In this document: in pieces, positions 11,183 through 24,315 of the stretch | Numbering within the stretch: position 1 is the first letter of the stretch | How the letters are laid out: each line of letters starts with the position of its first letter | Assembly: GCA_964006375.1 (NCBI GenBank) | Contig: OZ023269.1 | Coordinates: forward strand, 64,972,029-65,036,028 | Length of the DNA stretch: 64,000 bases | Reading direction: 5' to 3' | Origin: Tillus elongatus | Lineage: Eukaryota > Arthropoda > Insecta > Coleoptera > Cleridae | The notes under the pieces: generated by a model | What the model saw: the letters and a program-made list of their open reading frames with translations, nothing else | Database searches by the model: none | What the model was told of the DNA's origin: nothing | Made by a program: the position numbers and the translations under genes

Positions 11183-11879
11183 ATCACTATGTGAAAACTG
11201 GAACCTGTGATGAGCACTAATAAGTACACTTGGAAAATACCCAAATCACCACAACACATATTTCAGAGACCTATACTAATCTCTATGTTTGTCTCGACTT
11301 AAAGACCTGTTCGGTTTGTTATATCTATGTAGTCAATATAAATACTTTCACGTAGAATTAAAATCAATATAAATATAGTTTTTATGTAGTATTTTAGTTG
11401 AATTATTTATCCTTTGTTGGAGTTAACATGGTGAGACAGACACCTGGGTTTTTAGTTTTCTATTTAAAAAAGATGTGTTAAGTTGATGTTGTTTATCTCT
11501 CCAGATGTCTTTGTCGGCATGATCCAATATCCACATAGTAAATTTCTAGATCGAAAGAAAACGTGCTGATTCTTTAAATAACTCGGGTCCCTTTAAACCT
11601 ATATTAAATAAGGGTCATAAATTTGTCGACCAGAGGATTAAAGCAGGTCTCCGACCTCGTAGTTCACTGCGCAATAAACAAACGATCGTTCTTGGACGAC
11701 AACTTTACTTCGGACTAGTTCATTTACCTTGACGAGATATAAATACACGGGATCTAGTTTTTTATGTTAGAATTTTCTTCCTCTGAAGATGTTGACATTG
11801 TCAACGAAACGATATTAAGGTCTCTGAAATATGTGTTGTGGTGATTTGGGTGTTCTCCAAGTGTACTTATTACGTAATA
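11183..11879. mobile_element. Penelope-like segment with inverted ends
   Basis: About 70 bp at 11216-11285 is repeated in inverted orientation at 11808-11872 (gtacttattacg end; caccacaacacatatttcagagacc). The right arm is directly preceded by a hammerhead-like core. This arrangement fits terminal repeats of Penelope-like retroelements. No coding region of the element is present. It lies at the 3' end of the I-type LINE. Confidence 0.5.
11783..11810 (+). ncRNA. Hammerhead ribozyme-like core
   Basis: CTGAAGA, then a perfect 6-bp stem with a 3-nt loop (GTTGAC-ATT-GTCAAC), then GAAAC. These match the conserved hammerhead core (CUGANGA, stem II, GAAA). Such motifs are known from terminal repeats of Penelope-like elements. 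Stem III and the cleavage triplet were not worked out, so activity is unproven. Confidence 0.5.
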
Positions 11880-11889
11880 CATCATAATA

Positions 11890-12880
11890 GGTGTAGAGTT
11901 TTTTTTTCTAAATTTTCTGCCCTATGTTTCTAAGAAAATGTCTTACTGTTTGAATGACTTCTATGGAATCCGAGAATAATACCTGATCTAAATCGGTGCG
12001 TCTATTTTAAGGTTAATCAAATTATTATATAAGTTACTAGAGAGACCCGAATGTCTCTCACATCCGAAAAATATATGTTGGAGACTTCCCACCTCTCAAC
12101 AACTACACAAATCAATCTCGTTGACATTTATTCTATATACGTGCGTAGGAATTGCACAATGTCCGCTCCTTGCTCTTGATATGGTAGTTATTGCCCCTTG
12201 GTTTAGTTTTAACTTATGATACCAAGGAGTATTGGGGGTATCTTTATAGTATGAATAATTTCTTTTTCCCTTATGGACTCCTTGAATTTTCCAATGTCTT
12301 TTCATTTATCCATGACATTCACTTTTAATTTAGACAAAATTTCCCTGTAATCTGTTTTTATGATTATTCTGCTACTACAGCTTCTTCCTATTGCAGCTAA
12401 TTTATCCACTTCGTCATTAAAGTGAATATTTGTGTGACTTGGGACCCATGATAAGGTGATATTTATGTTGTTGGAGCAAAATTCTAAAATGATTTTTCGT
12501 ATCTCTAGAGTGATTGCATCATTTTTGGTTACTATGCCATTTCTACATATTCGACTCAAAGCGCTCATTGAATCACTGAATATGACAATCCGAACCGATG
12601 TCACTTGTTTTTAGTATTATTAAAGCCTCTAGAATAGCAATATTTTCGGCATTGCAAATGGACATGGGATTCTCAATTTTCTTAGCAATGTTCAAATTAA
12701 GCTGAGAACTATATATTCCTATTCCCATGTGTTCTGTTGATGGATCAGACGAAGCATCAGTAAAGATTAATAGATAACCATCCCATTGGTTGGTGCAGAT
12801 GTCTCTGAATAGGACGTTGTTATCTACATTTTTTCCAGTTTTGTATGTACGGAATTAACGTTACTTAATTGTATGTATAG
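11890..12880 (-). pseudogene. LINE RNase H and C-terminal region
   Basis: RNase H with its acidic residues visible: FTDASSD (first Asp), NAENIAILEAL (Glu), FSDSMSAL (second Asp) and WVPSHTNIHFNDEVDKLA (His and last Asp). A frameshift sits near 12604. Downstream are the conserved tail NTPWYHKLKLNQGAI, then SRARSGHCAIPTHVYRI, then a CSC/C-rich end and NLYNNLINLKIDAP. The reading frame has stops near 11990. Confidence 0.85.
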
Positions 12881-12955
12881 CTCATATCTAAAGCAGGGTA
12901 GTGTTGAGGATGTTTCAATACATGGCAATACAAGTGCAATAACCACTTACTTCCG

Positions 12956-13330
12956 TTATGCTCTTGCCAGGTTTGGCTGATACTTTTTAACTTCTCCTTG
13001 TATATTATGTCTTTCTTGAAGTAGATCATTTAAAAGATCTAGTAAAATTTGAAGATATGGAGGTAATTTTTTTAGCATAGAATATGTGATACTATCTATT
13101 CCCGGTGTTGTGTCCTTTTTATCTCTTAAGACTGTAGTTAATTCGTCCGTGGTAAAAGGAGCGCTATTTATATTATGAAAGTAGGGTTCTGTCATATCCA
13201 TTATTGGTGGAATTAAATGGAGGGTGAGAGAATTCAACATTTTATCAGCAATTGAGTCAGGAGTATCTCATCTGACTGTTTTGGTAGTGCAATATTTTTA
13301 AAGATGCGGACAGTTCTCCAGATTTGCTTG
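12956..13330 (-). pseudogene. LINE reverse transcriptase N-terminal remnant
   Basis: Only the first RT motifs remain (FTTDELTTVLRDKKDTTPGID, ITYSMLKKLP). The catalytic YxDD region is missing, so the RT core was lost by an internal deletion just below 12956. Confidence 0.8.
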
Positions 13331-13512
13331 ATGGGTGTATCTCTATTGATTTCTCCACAAAAGTTTCTAAAGCCCTTTTTTCTTTTTTATGGTTTTGCGA
13401 GTTTGTGCTCTGATTTTTTTAAATTGGTGTAATTTTCTAGTGTTCTATGGCTTTTGTAAATATAAAAAGCTTGTTTTCGCTGATATATTACCATGTGGCA
13501 GTCTTCGTCCCA

Positions 13513-14390
13513 TCATGGTTCCAATTTACATTGGGGTCTTCTATTCTGCAATTTGGGTATGCTCATATCAGCAGAGCTTTGTATTAATTTTATCAGGTCA
13601 TCCAAGTTTTGAGGATTTGTTGTCGTATGTAAAAAGGCTTCCCTATATTTTTGCCAATCTGCCCTTTTCATGTTATATTTGGACAAGGTCGACAACAAAT
13701 TATAAATATTGTCATTAATACCAGTTATTTGAGTTATTATAGGGAGATGATCACTATTGCCGGGATCAGGTACCATGTACCAATCCGTCCTGCTAGTCAG
13801 ATCTGGATCACAGAGGGTTAAGTCTGGGGAGCTGTTGATTTCACATGGAGCTGTTGATTTCACATGGAGCTGTTATTCTTGTAATAGATGTACCATCATT
13901 TAGGATTATTAGGTTAAGATTATCCACTTTATCTAGAACCAATTGTCCATTATGGTTGCTACTGCTGGATTCCCACATGGGATGCTGGGTATTAAGATCA
14001 CCCACAACCTAAGTGATTTTGTTGTTACCTGCTTTATTAATTGTCTGAAGAATTGTAAAACTAGATAGCAATTAGGAGGGTTGTATATATTTACAATGGT
14101 TATTTCCCATATTTGTATAATTTGAAATTGGAATTTGGTGGGTAAAACTATATTGGGGAATTGGAAGGTAAGATTTCGAAAAGGAATTGTGATTTTAATC
14201 AGTAACATGATTCCACCCTTACCATTATCGCGGTCTTGTCTAACTTCATAATAACCTGAGAGCCTAAACCTATCACCCACCTTGAGCCAGGTTTCAGAGA
14301 GGGCGACAATATCTGGATTATACTTTTTTTACTATGTGATTTAGATTTTCTTTGTTGCTGGCCATACTTCTCAGGTTCCATTCAAAAAAT
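13513..14390 (-). pseudogene. LINE apurinic-type endonuclease and linker
   Basis: The N-terminal WNLRSM and ALSETWL motifs near 14390-14270 and the GNSDHLP active-site motif near 13780 mark the exonuclease-endonuclease-phosphatase fold. The frame breaks near 14300 and 13900, and a short duplicated stretch (gagctgttgatttcacatg) at 13839-13875 disrupts it. The linker to RT continues to 13513. Confidence 0.82.
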
Positions 14391-14648
14391 TGAATGAGTT
14401 CATGATAGATATGATTAAAAAAACAAAAGGACAGAGAAAGAAGGAGAAGGAAAGAAAGACTATAAAAAAGAAGCAGAAGAAAAGAAAGATGGAAAGAAAA
14501 AAATTGTAAAAAGAAAGGGCCCTACCCTTCCTTTTGTATTAGGGTTTGAGGATTTTGTGTTTGATACAGTTGTTGGTTTAGTGTGGTTATTTTTGATTAG
14601 GCTTATAATACAGTTTAAACTACTTTCCTCAGTTTCTGTTAAATTTTC
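14391..14648. other. LINE ORF1-ORF2 spacer
   Basis: Purine-rich stretch (aaaagaaagatggaaagaaa) between the two LINE reading frames. No gene. Confidence 0.5.
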
Positions 14649-16190
14649 CTAATTTAATAAATTGTTTAAAATTGATATATTACCCGATTCGGTAGCTAAA
14701 CTTTCATTTGGTTTATTTACGTTGTCCTTCAGAATATTAAGACGTGTAAAGGTAGGGAACAGAAACTCATTATGAGCCTCATGGTCATATCCCACACTAT
14801 TATTTTTTCTCTTTCTATTACTAGCAGTTATTGATGAATATGCATGTTTAGCACTTTTTTTAGGAATATAATTGGCTCTATCCACTACCGTAATATAGTT
14901 ATTTTCGTGAAGTGTTGGAAGTATTGGAAACTCCCGTAATGAGCTATTTATTCTGGTACTAGCATTCACTGAATCATTAGGTGCCATAATGTAGGTCCTG
15001 GGAAACATTTTGTTGCCTTCATAAAATGATACATTGTTAATGCCACAATACTGATTGACTTGTTTTTGTCTCGAGTATTCGGGACAGGTGCGATTTGTTG
15101 CTACATGTTCTTTTTTGCAATAAATGCACACTGGAACAGCTTTATCACATACTTGGTGTATCTCATTTTAATCAATTCCGCAGGCACTGCACCGACTTTT
15201 ACCTTGGCACAATGACCGGGTATGTCCATACCACAAGCATTTGGTACACTGTAACACTGGATTAACAAATACTTCAACCTGTTTCCTTATTTTAAAAACG
15301 GTAACATCTTTGGGCAGAATTTTCCCCTTGAATGTTATTAATATACTGTTTGTGTTTATAATTTGTGGCACATCATTTTCTACAACCCTCCTTTTTATTC
15401 TCCTACATGTCAAAATTTTTATATCCCTTGCACTGGCATATTTGATAATGTCATCATCTGTAATTGATGGTCCCATATCAGGAATTACTCCCTTGCAGGT
15501 AACCAAATGCAGCAGGATGCTTGTTTTATAACCTTTATGTTTAAATTCTTCATTTTTTAGAAAATTATTAGCTCTTATAGCTGTGTCAAATTCAACAGAT
15601 ACTCTGTTTACCCCTTTTTTAATATCTTTGATCCCCCAACCCCAGAAAAATGCAACATCTTCCCTAAATCTGTGGGGTGTAAATTTGCTAGTCTTATTTT
15701 GTAATGTACTTTCAGCAATGATAATATATGGGCTTAAATCGGTCGCTGTATATTCAATATTATTGAGAATATTATTATTAGGTTGATGTAAAGAAGGAAG
15801 TCCCAAAACCCTAGTCTCCCGGGGTGAATTATCGTTATTTTCAGACTATATAGACTGGCCATTCTCAATATTTAACAGAATGTTATTACTTTCATTTTGT
15901 TTTAATTGATAAGATTTTTTGTATTCATAAATTTTATCTTGAGTGTTTTTTATATCAACGAAAGCAGAATTATTATTTTGTTCAGCTAATTTTTCGACTT
16001 GTATTAGTTCATTTTCAATGAAATTAAAATCTGAACTTGAAATTGGAGATAAAGATTTTTTATTTTGGAAAATATCTTTACTTCTAGGTGATAACTCAAC
16101 AGGACGGTTTTTAGTTAGAGCAAACAGAAAGAAGGGAAAAAGACTCACCAACACCACAGGTAAAGGGATGAGGTAGGAATTCTTATCTAC
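14649..16190 (-). pseudogene. LINE ORF1 (gag-like, CCHC knuckles)
   Basis: Nucleic-acid-binding ORF1 in three pieces: 15846-16157 (Glu/Asn-rich, coiled-coil-like), 15168-15806 and 14649-15131. The middle piece has the RNA-binding-like region and the first knuckles (CTKCLWYGHTRSLC, CSACG); the last begins with another (CIYCKKEHVATNRTC). Stops or frameshifts separate the pieces near 15840 and 15150. The order and motifs match I-group ORF1. Confidence 0.82.
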
Positions 16191-16200
16191 ATGGAGACCT

Positions 16201-16879
16201 TCTTTTAAGTCTTAGTAAGCAAGTGGAACTTGTTAATACCAATTCACTATTTAGTAGCAACCACTCCAATTTAAAACCATATAATAGGGAATAAATAATG
16301 TACTTGTACTTTTAATTTTTGGATCAACTTAAAATATCCAAATTGAGCAGACGTCTTTTCGCTTACAAAAGTCGATGTCATCTTGATTTTAATTAAAATA
16401 TTAGAATGAGGGATGACGTTTATGACAGTCCAGCAGGGACACTGTTGGTAATTCAGATTCATATTTGTGTCTAAAACCTGGACCAATCAGATGCTTTGAG
16501 GTTAGCACCTTACAAACTAAGGGCTTTAAAATGAGCATTTTCGTGGGCTAATTTTCACTTATTTATAAAAAAAATTCTATAAGGCAAAACCTCAAAATTT
16601 CTCCGTAGAATTATTTTATTACCACCAGTCGTTAATTTATATACTATAAAACAATGATTTTTGATTATGTGTTACGACCCCATTGTCTATTTTCATTTTG
16701 AAGGATGAAAGCCATTTAATCCCATCACGTTCATGTACTTTCGTTGATGAATTTCCTCAAACATCACTGATGGCATAGAGCATTGCATAGCTGGGAAATA
16801 AGAAAGAAACAAAACTTCAAGCTATCCCACATTCCACATACAAGTGTCTCAGTTGTACCTTACCTTTACAGCAAATTTG
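16201..16879. other. LINE 5' region and unassigned sequence
   Basis: Probable 5' untranslated part of the LINE, then AT-rich sequence with no recognised domain or repeat. Confidence 0.4.
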
Positions 16880-16965
16880 AGCATTCACGGCATTCACATC
16901 ACTCGCTTGACGTGCGGCGTTGCCGGCTTGTGCTTTCTACCCTCAAACAAGGAAAATAATATATA
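16880..16965 (-). repeat. Partial copy of the satellite-bearing repeat tail
   Basis: In reverse complement this reads ttattttccttgtttgaggg, then the agcacaagccggcaacgccg block. It matches 40035-40100 and, less well, 8463-8515. Confidence 0.75.
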
Positions 16966-16975
16966 AATAAATAGT

Positions 16976-17110
16976 ACATACAGACTTGGAGACTACTTCT
17001 CTGGTTTCACTGTTGGTTTTTGTAGGTGAAGGACGTAGCCAGCGCGTGAGCTAACTGGAGCAAGTGGCCCTTCGAATTCTGGATGTTCTAGGATCTTCTT
17101 CAATGCTTCT
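16976..17110. repeat. Inverted-repeat arm (left)
   Basis: About 130 bp (gacttggagactacttctct outward end) matching 18392-18525 in reverse complement with a few differences and a short gap. Confidence 0.85.
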
Positions 17111-17331
17111 GTGACTATAGTTTCGCTGCTTGACAGCAGAGAAACATTTGTCAACATTTTCTGATACATAAATTGACAAACGTTGACAAATGCCAAAATT
17201 TTTTGACATGAGGCAGTTGCTGGCCATGGTATGGTGACTTTATAAGATATGGTAGACAAAGACAGGCAATAGCATTCGCTTACTGTACAGTCAACACTGA
17301 CTACTGACACGTGAACTTTACACATTAACAT
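16993..17331 (-). CDS. Short hypothetical reading frame in a repeat arm
   Basis: 112 codons. The last ~40 residues (KKILEHPEFEGPLAPVSSRA, then GYVLHLQKPTVKPEK) are also encoded, with changes, by the other inverted arm at 18392-18500. That stretch therefore looks like the C-terminal end of a once-coding mobile-element protein. The N-terminal 70 residues have no recognisable domain. I do not know the family. It is probably a fragment, not a host gene. Confidence 0.3.
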   Translation of the reverse strand: MLMCKVHVSVVSVDCTVSECYCLSLSTISYKVTIPWPATASCQKILAFVNVCQFMYQKMLTNVSLLSSSETIVTEALKKILEHPEFEGPLAPVSSRAGYVLHLQKPTVKPEK

Positions 17332-18391
<1,060 letters not shown>

Positions 18392-18525
18392 ATTAGTCAC
18401 AGAAACGTTGAAGAACATCCAGAATTCGTAAAGGCCACTTGCTCCAGTTAGCTTACGCGCTGGCTACGTCCTTCACCAACGAACAGTGAAGCCAGAGAAG
18501 TAGTCTCCAAGTCTGTATGTAGTAT
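18392..18525. repeat. Inverted-repeat arm (right)
   Basis: Inverted counterpart of 16976-17110; the two enclose 1.3 kb. Confidence 0.85.
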
Positions 18526-18582
18526 GGACTAGTTTCACCAAGTAAGGGCAACAATAATCAATGAATATTGTTTAATTTCCAC

Positions 18583-19096
<514 letters not shown>

Positions 19097-19175
<79 letters not shown>
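19097..19175. repeat. (TA)n microsatellite
   Basis: About 39 TA units. Confidence 0.97.
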
Positions 19176-19178
<3 letters not shown>

Positions 19179-20324
19179 ACCGAGAACTCAAATAATTATG
19201 CATTTTTTCATTTTCCATCGAAATATAATGCATGTTTGGAAGAAAAGAAATTTTGGACGCAGCAAGTGCGTTATGATAACAAATTTTCATGAAATGTTTC
19301 AAATTTGAATAGCTCAATTTGCTATTAACCTATAAGGTTGATCAAGAAACCAGTTTTTTCGGGAACGCTTTAAGTTGCTTTTGGAAACTTTTGCACATTT
19401 TCCAAAAATAAAGTTATTTTGATGACACATGACCCATTGTTTATACTATATAGGTTATACTGATAGCCAAATTTTATGCCTGCTTTCTTTACAACATAAT
19501 GCAAAATCACAACAATAACGCACTTACTGCGTCCAAACTTTTTTAATTTGATAAAACAATACTTATTGTACAGTCAGTGTGAAGGTAACAATGAAACAGA
19601 TGGAGTTTCTATAGGAAAATAAGACACGTTAAAAATCTATTTTATTGTCTTACGCGTCATGTCCACCGAAGAGCTGACTTTATATTATACTTAGTCTTTT
19701 TCTTGGACGATGCCAAAAGGCGAAACATGTGTCCAGGAATATAAAAACTTTATAGGCATTTTTTATCATACACATCAACTGCTTTCGTTATTAAACAATG
19801 TACAAAAGACACATTCGAATATGTGTAATTATGTACTAAACATATTGATGGCAACTAACGATTTGAACTGACAAAAAATGCATGATAATTATTTATAGTG
19901 AGTAGGTAACAATCCTAAAAGAAATAATATTATTAGGGTAATTTTAAAGTGATGTTTTAACACAACACATAATACTTTGACGTTAAAAATTTGTAGTCTC
20001 AATTTACGTTTTAGTTTACACAGCCGCCGGCGGTATTCTTGCTCAACGGAGGAAAAACCGCCGTCGGTCGCTGTTTGTATATTTACTCATATGCAGCCGA
20101 AATAGTAAAATAAGTAACATTATCGGCGGCTTTTTAATTAAGGAACCTATAAAACCGGTTTTATTTTATTTGGACTAGCAATACCCCCGTTTCGTTAGGC
20201 AGAACAATATAAGTATTTTCCTTTACTGCTAATGGATGTCGGTCAGCAGTAATATAGTTGATAAAAGTAGTTCTCTGTATGTTTCCGTTTATTATTGCGT
20301 CCCTTGGCTTTTTGTTAATGTGTT
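19176..20324. other. Unassigned AT-rich sequence
   Basis: No gene seen. 19190-19320 shares 'gcgttatgataac'-type sequence with other microsatellite-linked repeats. A possible degenerate hammerhead-like motif is at 19703-19733. A GC-rich imperfect hairpin (cagccgccggcggt / accgccgtcggtcgctg) is at 20022-20076. Confidence 0.4.
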
Positions 20325-21990
20325 TGAGAATAGTGGGTGTATGATACATGTTTCTGGTGTAGAATCGCCTCATCTATTTGGAAATAGCAAAAAAAACGTA
20401 TCACTGCCATTAAAAAAAATTAAGTTACCGTCAAATTTCGGCATAACCGGTTGCGCTACATTTTTTTCTTAATTAACATACATAGAGCGCGGCGTTTTTA
20501 TTAACCTGACAAAGTTTTATAATTTTCTATTAACTCGTTTCGACACAATAAATGTTTAAATGCACCATATAGGCAGCTTGTTAAGTAGACACCTCCCATC
20601 ATTTTTGGCAAGGTGTCGCAGAATAGTGGCCATATGATACTTGAGTCTGGTGTAGAATCGCCTGATCTATTCGGAAATAGCAAAAAAAAAGTATCACTGC
20701 TATTAAAAAAAATTAAGTTACCGTCAACTTTCGGTATAACCGGTTGCGCTACATTTTTTTTCTTAATTAACATACATAGAGCGCGACGTTTTTATCAACC
20801 TGACAAAGTTTTATAATTTTCTATTAACATAATAAATGTTTAAATGCACCATATAGGCAGCTTGTTAAGTAGACACCTCCCATCATTTTTGGCAAGGTGT
20901 CGTAGAATAGTGGCCGTATGATACTCGAGTCTGGTGTAGAATCGCCTGATATATTCGGAAATAGCAAAAAACGTATCACTGCCATTTAAAAAAGTTAAGT
21001 TACCGTCAGCTTTCGATATAACTGGTTGCGCTACATTTTTTTCTTAATTTACATACATAGAGCGCGGCGTTTTTATTAACCTGGCAAAGTTTTATAATTT
21101 TCTATTAACACGTTTCGACACAATAATTGCTTAAATGCGCCATATAGCCAGCTTGTCGAGTACACACCTCCCATCATTTTTGTCAAGGTGTCGCTGAATA
21201 GTGGGCGTATGATACTTGAGTCTGGTGTAGAATCGCCTGATCTATTCGGAAATAGCTAAAAAAAGGGAACACTGCCATTTAAAAAAATTAAGTTACTGTC
21301 AACTTTCGGTATAACCGGTTGCGCTACATTTTTTCTTAATTAGCATACATAGAGCGCGGTGTTTTGATTAACCTGGCAAAGTTTTATAATTTTCTATTAA
21401 CCCGTTTCGACACAATAATTGCCTAAATGCGCCATATAGGCAGCTTGTTAAGTAGACACCTCCCAACATTTTTGGCAAGGTGTCGCAGAGTAGTGGGCAT
21501 ATTATACTTGAGCCTGGTGTAGAATCGCCTCATCTGTTCGTAAATAGCAAAAAATGTATCACTGCCATTTAAAAAAATTAAGTTACCGTCAACTTTCGGT
21601 ATAACCGGTTGCGCTACATTTTTTTTTCTTATTTTACATACATAGAGCACGGCGTTTTTATTAATCTGAGAAAGTTTTATCATTTTCTACTAACTCTTTC
21701 GACACAAGAAATGTTTAAATGCGCTATATAAGCAGCTAGTTAAGTACACACCTCCCATCATTTTTTTCAAAGTGCCGCAGAATAGTGGGCGTATGATACT
21801 TGAGTCAGGTGTAGAATCGTCTGATCTATTCGAAAATACCAAAAAACGTATCACTGCCATTAAAAAAAAAGTTACTGTCAACTTCCGGTACAACCGGTTG
21901 CGCTATATTTTTCTAATTTATTTACGGAAATAGAGCGCAGCTTATTTATGAAGACGACGAAGTTTGATAATTTTCTGTTTACTGGTTTGG
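20325..21990. repeat. Satellite array 2 (same family as 7441-8390)
   Basis: A partial first unit, then units beginning at 20521, 20815, 21096, 21388, 21681 and about 21970. Spacing is 294, 281, 292, 293 and 289 bp. Shared boxes with array 1 include the ACCGGTTGCGCTAC element, the TTTCGACACAATAA element and the tagaatcg/tagaatgacg region. Units differ from each other and from array 1, so the arrays are old. Confidence 0.93.
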
Positions 21991-22107
21991 GAGCGATCAA
22001 TTTATAAGTGCACAATGCATCCATAATATCAACTTAATAGTTGACACATTTAAGTAATTTTCATGCCAGTAGGATTAATTAAATAGTCACCGTCTGTTAA
22101 CTTCATT
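21991..22107. repeat. Satellite-bearing repeat, tail interrupted by the 17.8-kb element
   Basis: After the last satellite unit comes unique sequence with a 'caccgtctgt' box as in array 1. It ends at the TTCATT target site at 22102-22107 and resumes at 39957. Confidence 0.65.
22102..22107. repeat. Target-site duplication TTCATT (left)
   Basis: Six bases repeated exactly at 39951-39956 immediately outside the inverted repeats. Six bases is the Polinton/Maverick target duplication length. Confidence 0.85.
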
Positions 22108-22151
22108 AGTAGATAGGGAGCCACCTAGGACCACCCCCTCCACTTTTTTCT

Positions 22152-22181
22152 GCGCATGCGTGATGACGTCACGCGCATGCG
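22152..22181. other. Subterminal palindrome with TGACGTCA centre (left)
   Basis: Near-perfect palindrome (cgcatgcg...tgacgtca...cgcatgcg) about 45 bp from the tip. It is mirrored at 39878-39905. It could fold as a hairpin or bind a CREB/ATF-type factor; both are inference. Confidence 0.6.
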
Positions 22182-22209
22182 TGTGACGTTGACAGTTGAC
22201 ATCTGACCT

Positions 22210-22370
22210 GTCAGCTGTCAACGTCAGCTGTCAACGTCAGTTGTCAACGTCAGCTGTCAATGTCAGCTGTCAATGTCAGCTGTCAATGTCAGCTGTCAAT
22301 GTCAGCTGTCAATGTCAGCTGTCAATGTCAGCTGTCAATGCCAGCTGTCATGTGTCAGCTGTCATGTGTC
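22210..22370. repeat. 12-bp tandem repeat (GTCAATGTCAGCT)
   Basis: About a dozen head-to-tail copies of a TCAGCTGTCAAY-type 12-mer. The right arm has only about three (39826-39870), so copy number changed after the arms separated. The apparent 60-aa frame across it is periodic, not a gene. Confidence 0.93.
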
Positions 22371-22900
22371 ACATCTGACCTGTCTGATGACGTAAAATGT
22401 TCCAAGATGGCTACAACCCCAGGTTAGGTCTCCATGTGTTTGTTGTCATCTGTCTGGGGTGTCACATCTGTCCCCTGATGACGTCAAATGTTCCATAGAT
22501 AGCCACAACCCAGGTTAGGTCTCCATGTGTTTGTTGTCTGTCTGTCTGGGCTGTCACATCTGACCTGTCTGGGTCTCCATGTGTTTGTCGAATCCCTGCT
22601 ATCTGATTGGTTGTTGAGTTAATGTATGTGTTGTATGACATATAAGCATGCTGATTCCGGCTATTTGATTGTTTGTTGAGGTTATGTTCGTACACATATG
22701 TTACACCGCTTCCCGCGCTTTCTGATTGTTTGTTGAGGTATGTGTGTGTTGTATAACATATAAGCATGCTGATTCCGGCTATCTGACTGTTTGTTTGTTA
22801 AGGTTATGTTCGTACACACGTGCTGTATGACATATAAGCATGCTGATTCCCCGCGCAATCTGATTGTTTGTTTTGTTTATGTTTGTTACACACAGCTGTC
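22371..22900. repeat. Subterminal direct repeats, left arm
   Basis: A block (aggttaggtctccatgtgtt plus flanking gacgtca...atgttcca) occurs at about 22375-22440 and 22475-22540, partly again at 22560. A second block (catataagcatgctgattcc) occurs three times at 22640-22855. The right arm has comparable copies at 39460-39830. Confidence 0.8.
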
Positions 22901-23690
22901 ATATAAGCTCACTCATATGTTGTTTATTGTGTTGGTAAGTGTGTTTGTATTGGTGTTGCTAGGTAAGTTCGGTTTTGGCGGGAAATTTGAATTTTATAAA
23001 AAATTTGTGTCTCTTTTGTCCAGCGCCTGGGCTCTTTGAAGAAGGGAACATTCTATTGGAAATTGGTAAAGTGAGAGAACATTCCCTTTTTCAAAGAGTC
23101 AGGGCTGTTGGACACACACATTCGGTTAAACCATACATACAGATATGAGAGAGATAGATAGACAATTTGAAATCTGGTTTGAAAGAAAAGCATTCGTCTG
23201 AAATTAGATTTGAACCCGAGTTCGAACTGACCGTATATATCAAACATAAATGTATACATCGCTAAACCAACTACTCCACACAGACACTCAAGATAAGGTT
23301 TGTTTGATGCATGTATATATAAAACAAAACCAGCTGTTGACATATGATAATTAAACGTGTTTATCAAGTTGTGTGTGGGTGTTCTCTCTAATACAGTCCA
23401 TGTATTTGTATATGCAAATTAACCTGTTTCCGGAGCTGTAATAAAACTGATATGAGTTTTAATGTGGGTGTTTTAACGTAGATCTGAATTTATAGTATAT
23501 ATAGGGGGTGATCAAAAATACAAGTAACAAAACTCGATTTAAAACATCAAATACGAAGATTGTTTGATATGTGTTTGAATGCAAACATACTGCTAAATAA
23601 TATAAGAGTAAAATACTCACATACAGCAAGAGACGTCATCCTTGTTTCACAGTTTAACACATACTAAACAGGTATGTATGACTTTGGTCT
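22901..23690. other. Left inverted-repeat body, no gene
   Basis: Mirrors 38460-39250. Short open frames occur in both arms but have no recognisable domain and are not conserved in length. Confidence 0.55.
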
Positions 23691-24200
23691 TTTGTTTGAG
23701 CTTGTACACGTTGTTGTTTGAAAGGATATACCACACACAGGTCATGACAGTTTGATGTCTTTGCTTAGACTGACAGATATGTGTAATAACAGACAGACAG
23801 ACAGACAACGATTTAACAATGGTTAGAGTGAGTAACACAAAGTAAGAAACGTAGCAAATAGCCATGTTCTTTGGTTCAAGTGTCTCCTGTGTTGAGGAAA
23901 CAGACAGACAGACAATTGATTGCCAACGAGTATCATAGATAACCTTGTTTGAGCTTGTATATGCTGTTGTTTGAAAGGATATAACACACACAAGTCATGA
24001 CAGCTTGATGTCTTTGCTTTGACTGACAGATGCGTGTGTAATAACATACATACAGACAGACAGACAGACAACTATTTAACAATGGTTAGAGTGAAAGCTG
24101 ATCAGTAAAACACTGGTAAAACGTAGCAAATAACCATGTTCTTTGGTCAAAGTGTCTCCTGTGTTGAGGAAACAGACAGACAGACAGATATATCCTTTGG
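23690..24200. repeat. ~265-bp tandem repeat with (GACA)n, left arm
   Basis: Two units, each with gtgtctcctgtgttgaggaa followed by a (CAGA)n run; the right arm has four units. Confidence 0.85.
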
Positions 24201-24243
24201 TCTTGTCTGATACATGCTGTTGTTTTTAAAGGATATATAACAC

Positions 24244-24247
24244 ATAT

Positions 24248-24311
<64 letters not shown>
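24244..24311. repeat. (TA)n microsatellite in the left arm
   Basis: Absent at the matching place in the right arm (about 37390-37420), so it expanded after the arms formed. Confidence 0.95.

Positions 24312-24315
<4 letters not shown>

Larger units (their letters stand above)
11880..16200 (-). mobile_element. I-type LINE (ORF1 zinc knuckles, EN, RT remnant, RNase H)
   Basis: A reverse-strand non-LTR retrotransposon with ORF1 (14649-16190), apurinic endonuclease (13690-14390), an RT remnant (12956-13330) and RNase H (about 12302-12880) followed by a C-terminal region. The RNase H domain and ORF1 knuckles place it in the I group. Most of RT is deleted near 12950, and several frameshifts break the rest. 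Confidence 0.85.

Noticed and set aside
22196..22378. 60-aa frame with repeated CQCQLSMSAVNVS
   Set aside because: Periodic product of the 12-bp subterminal repeat.
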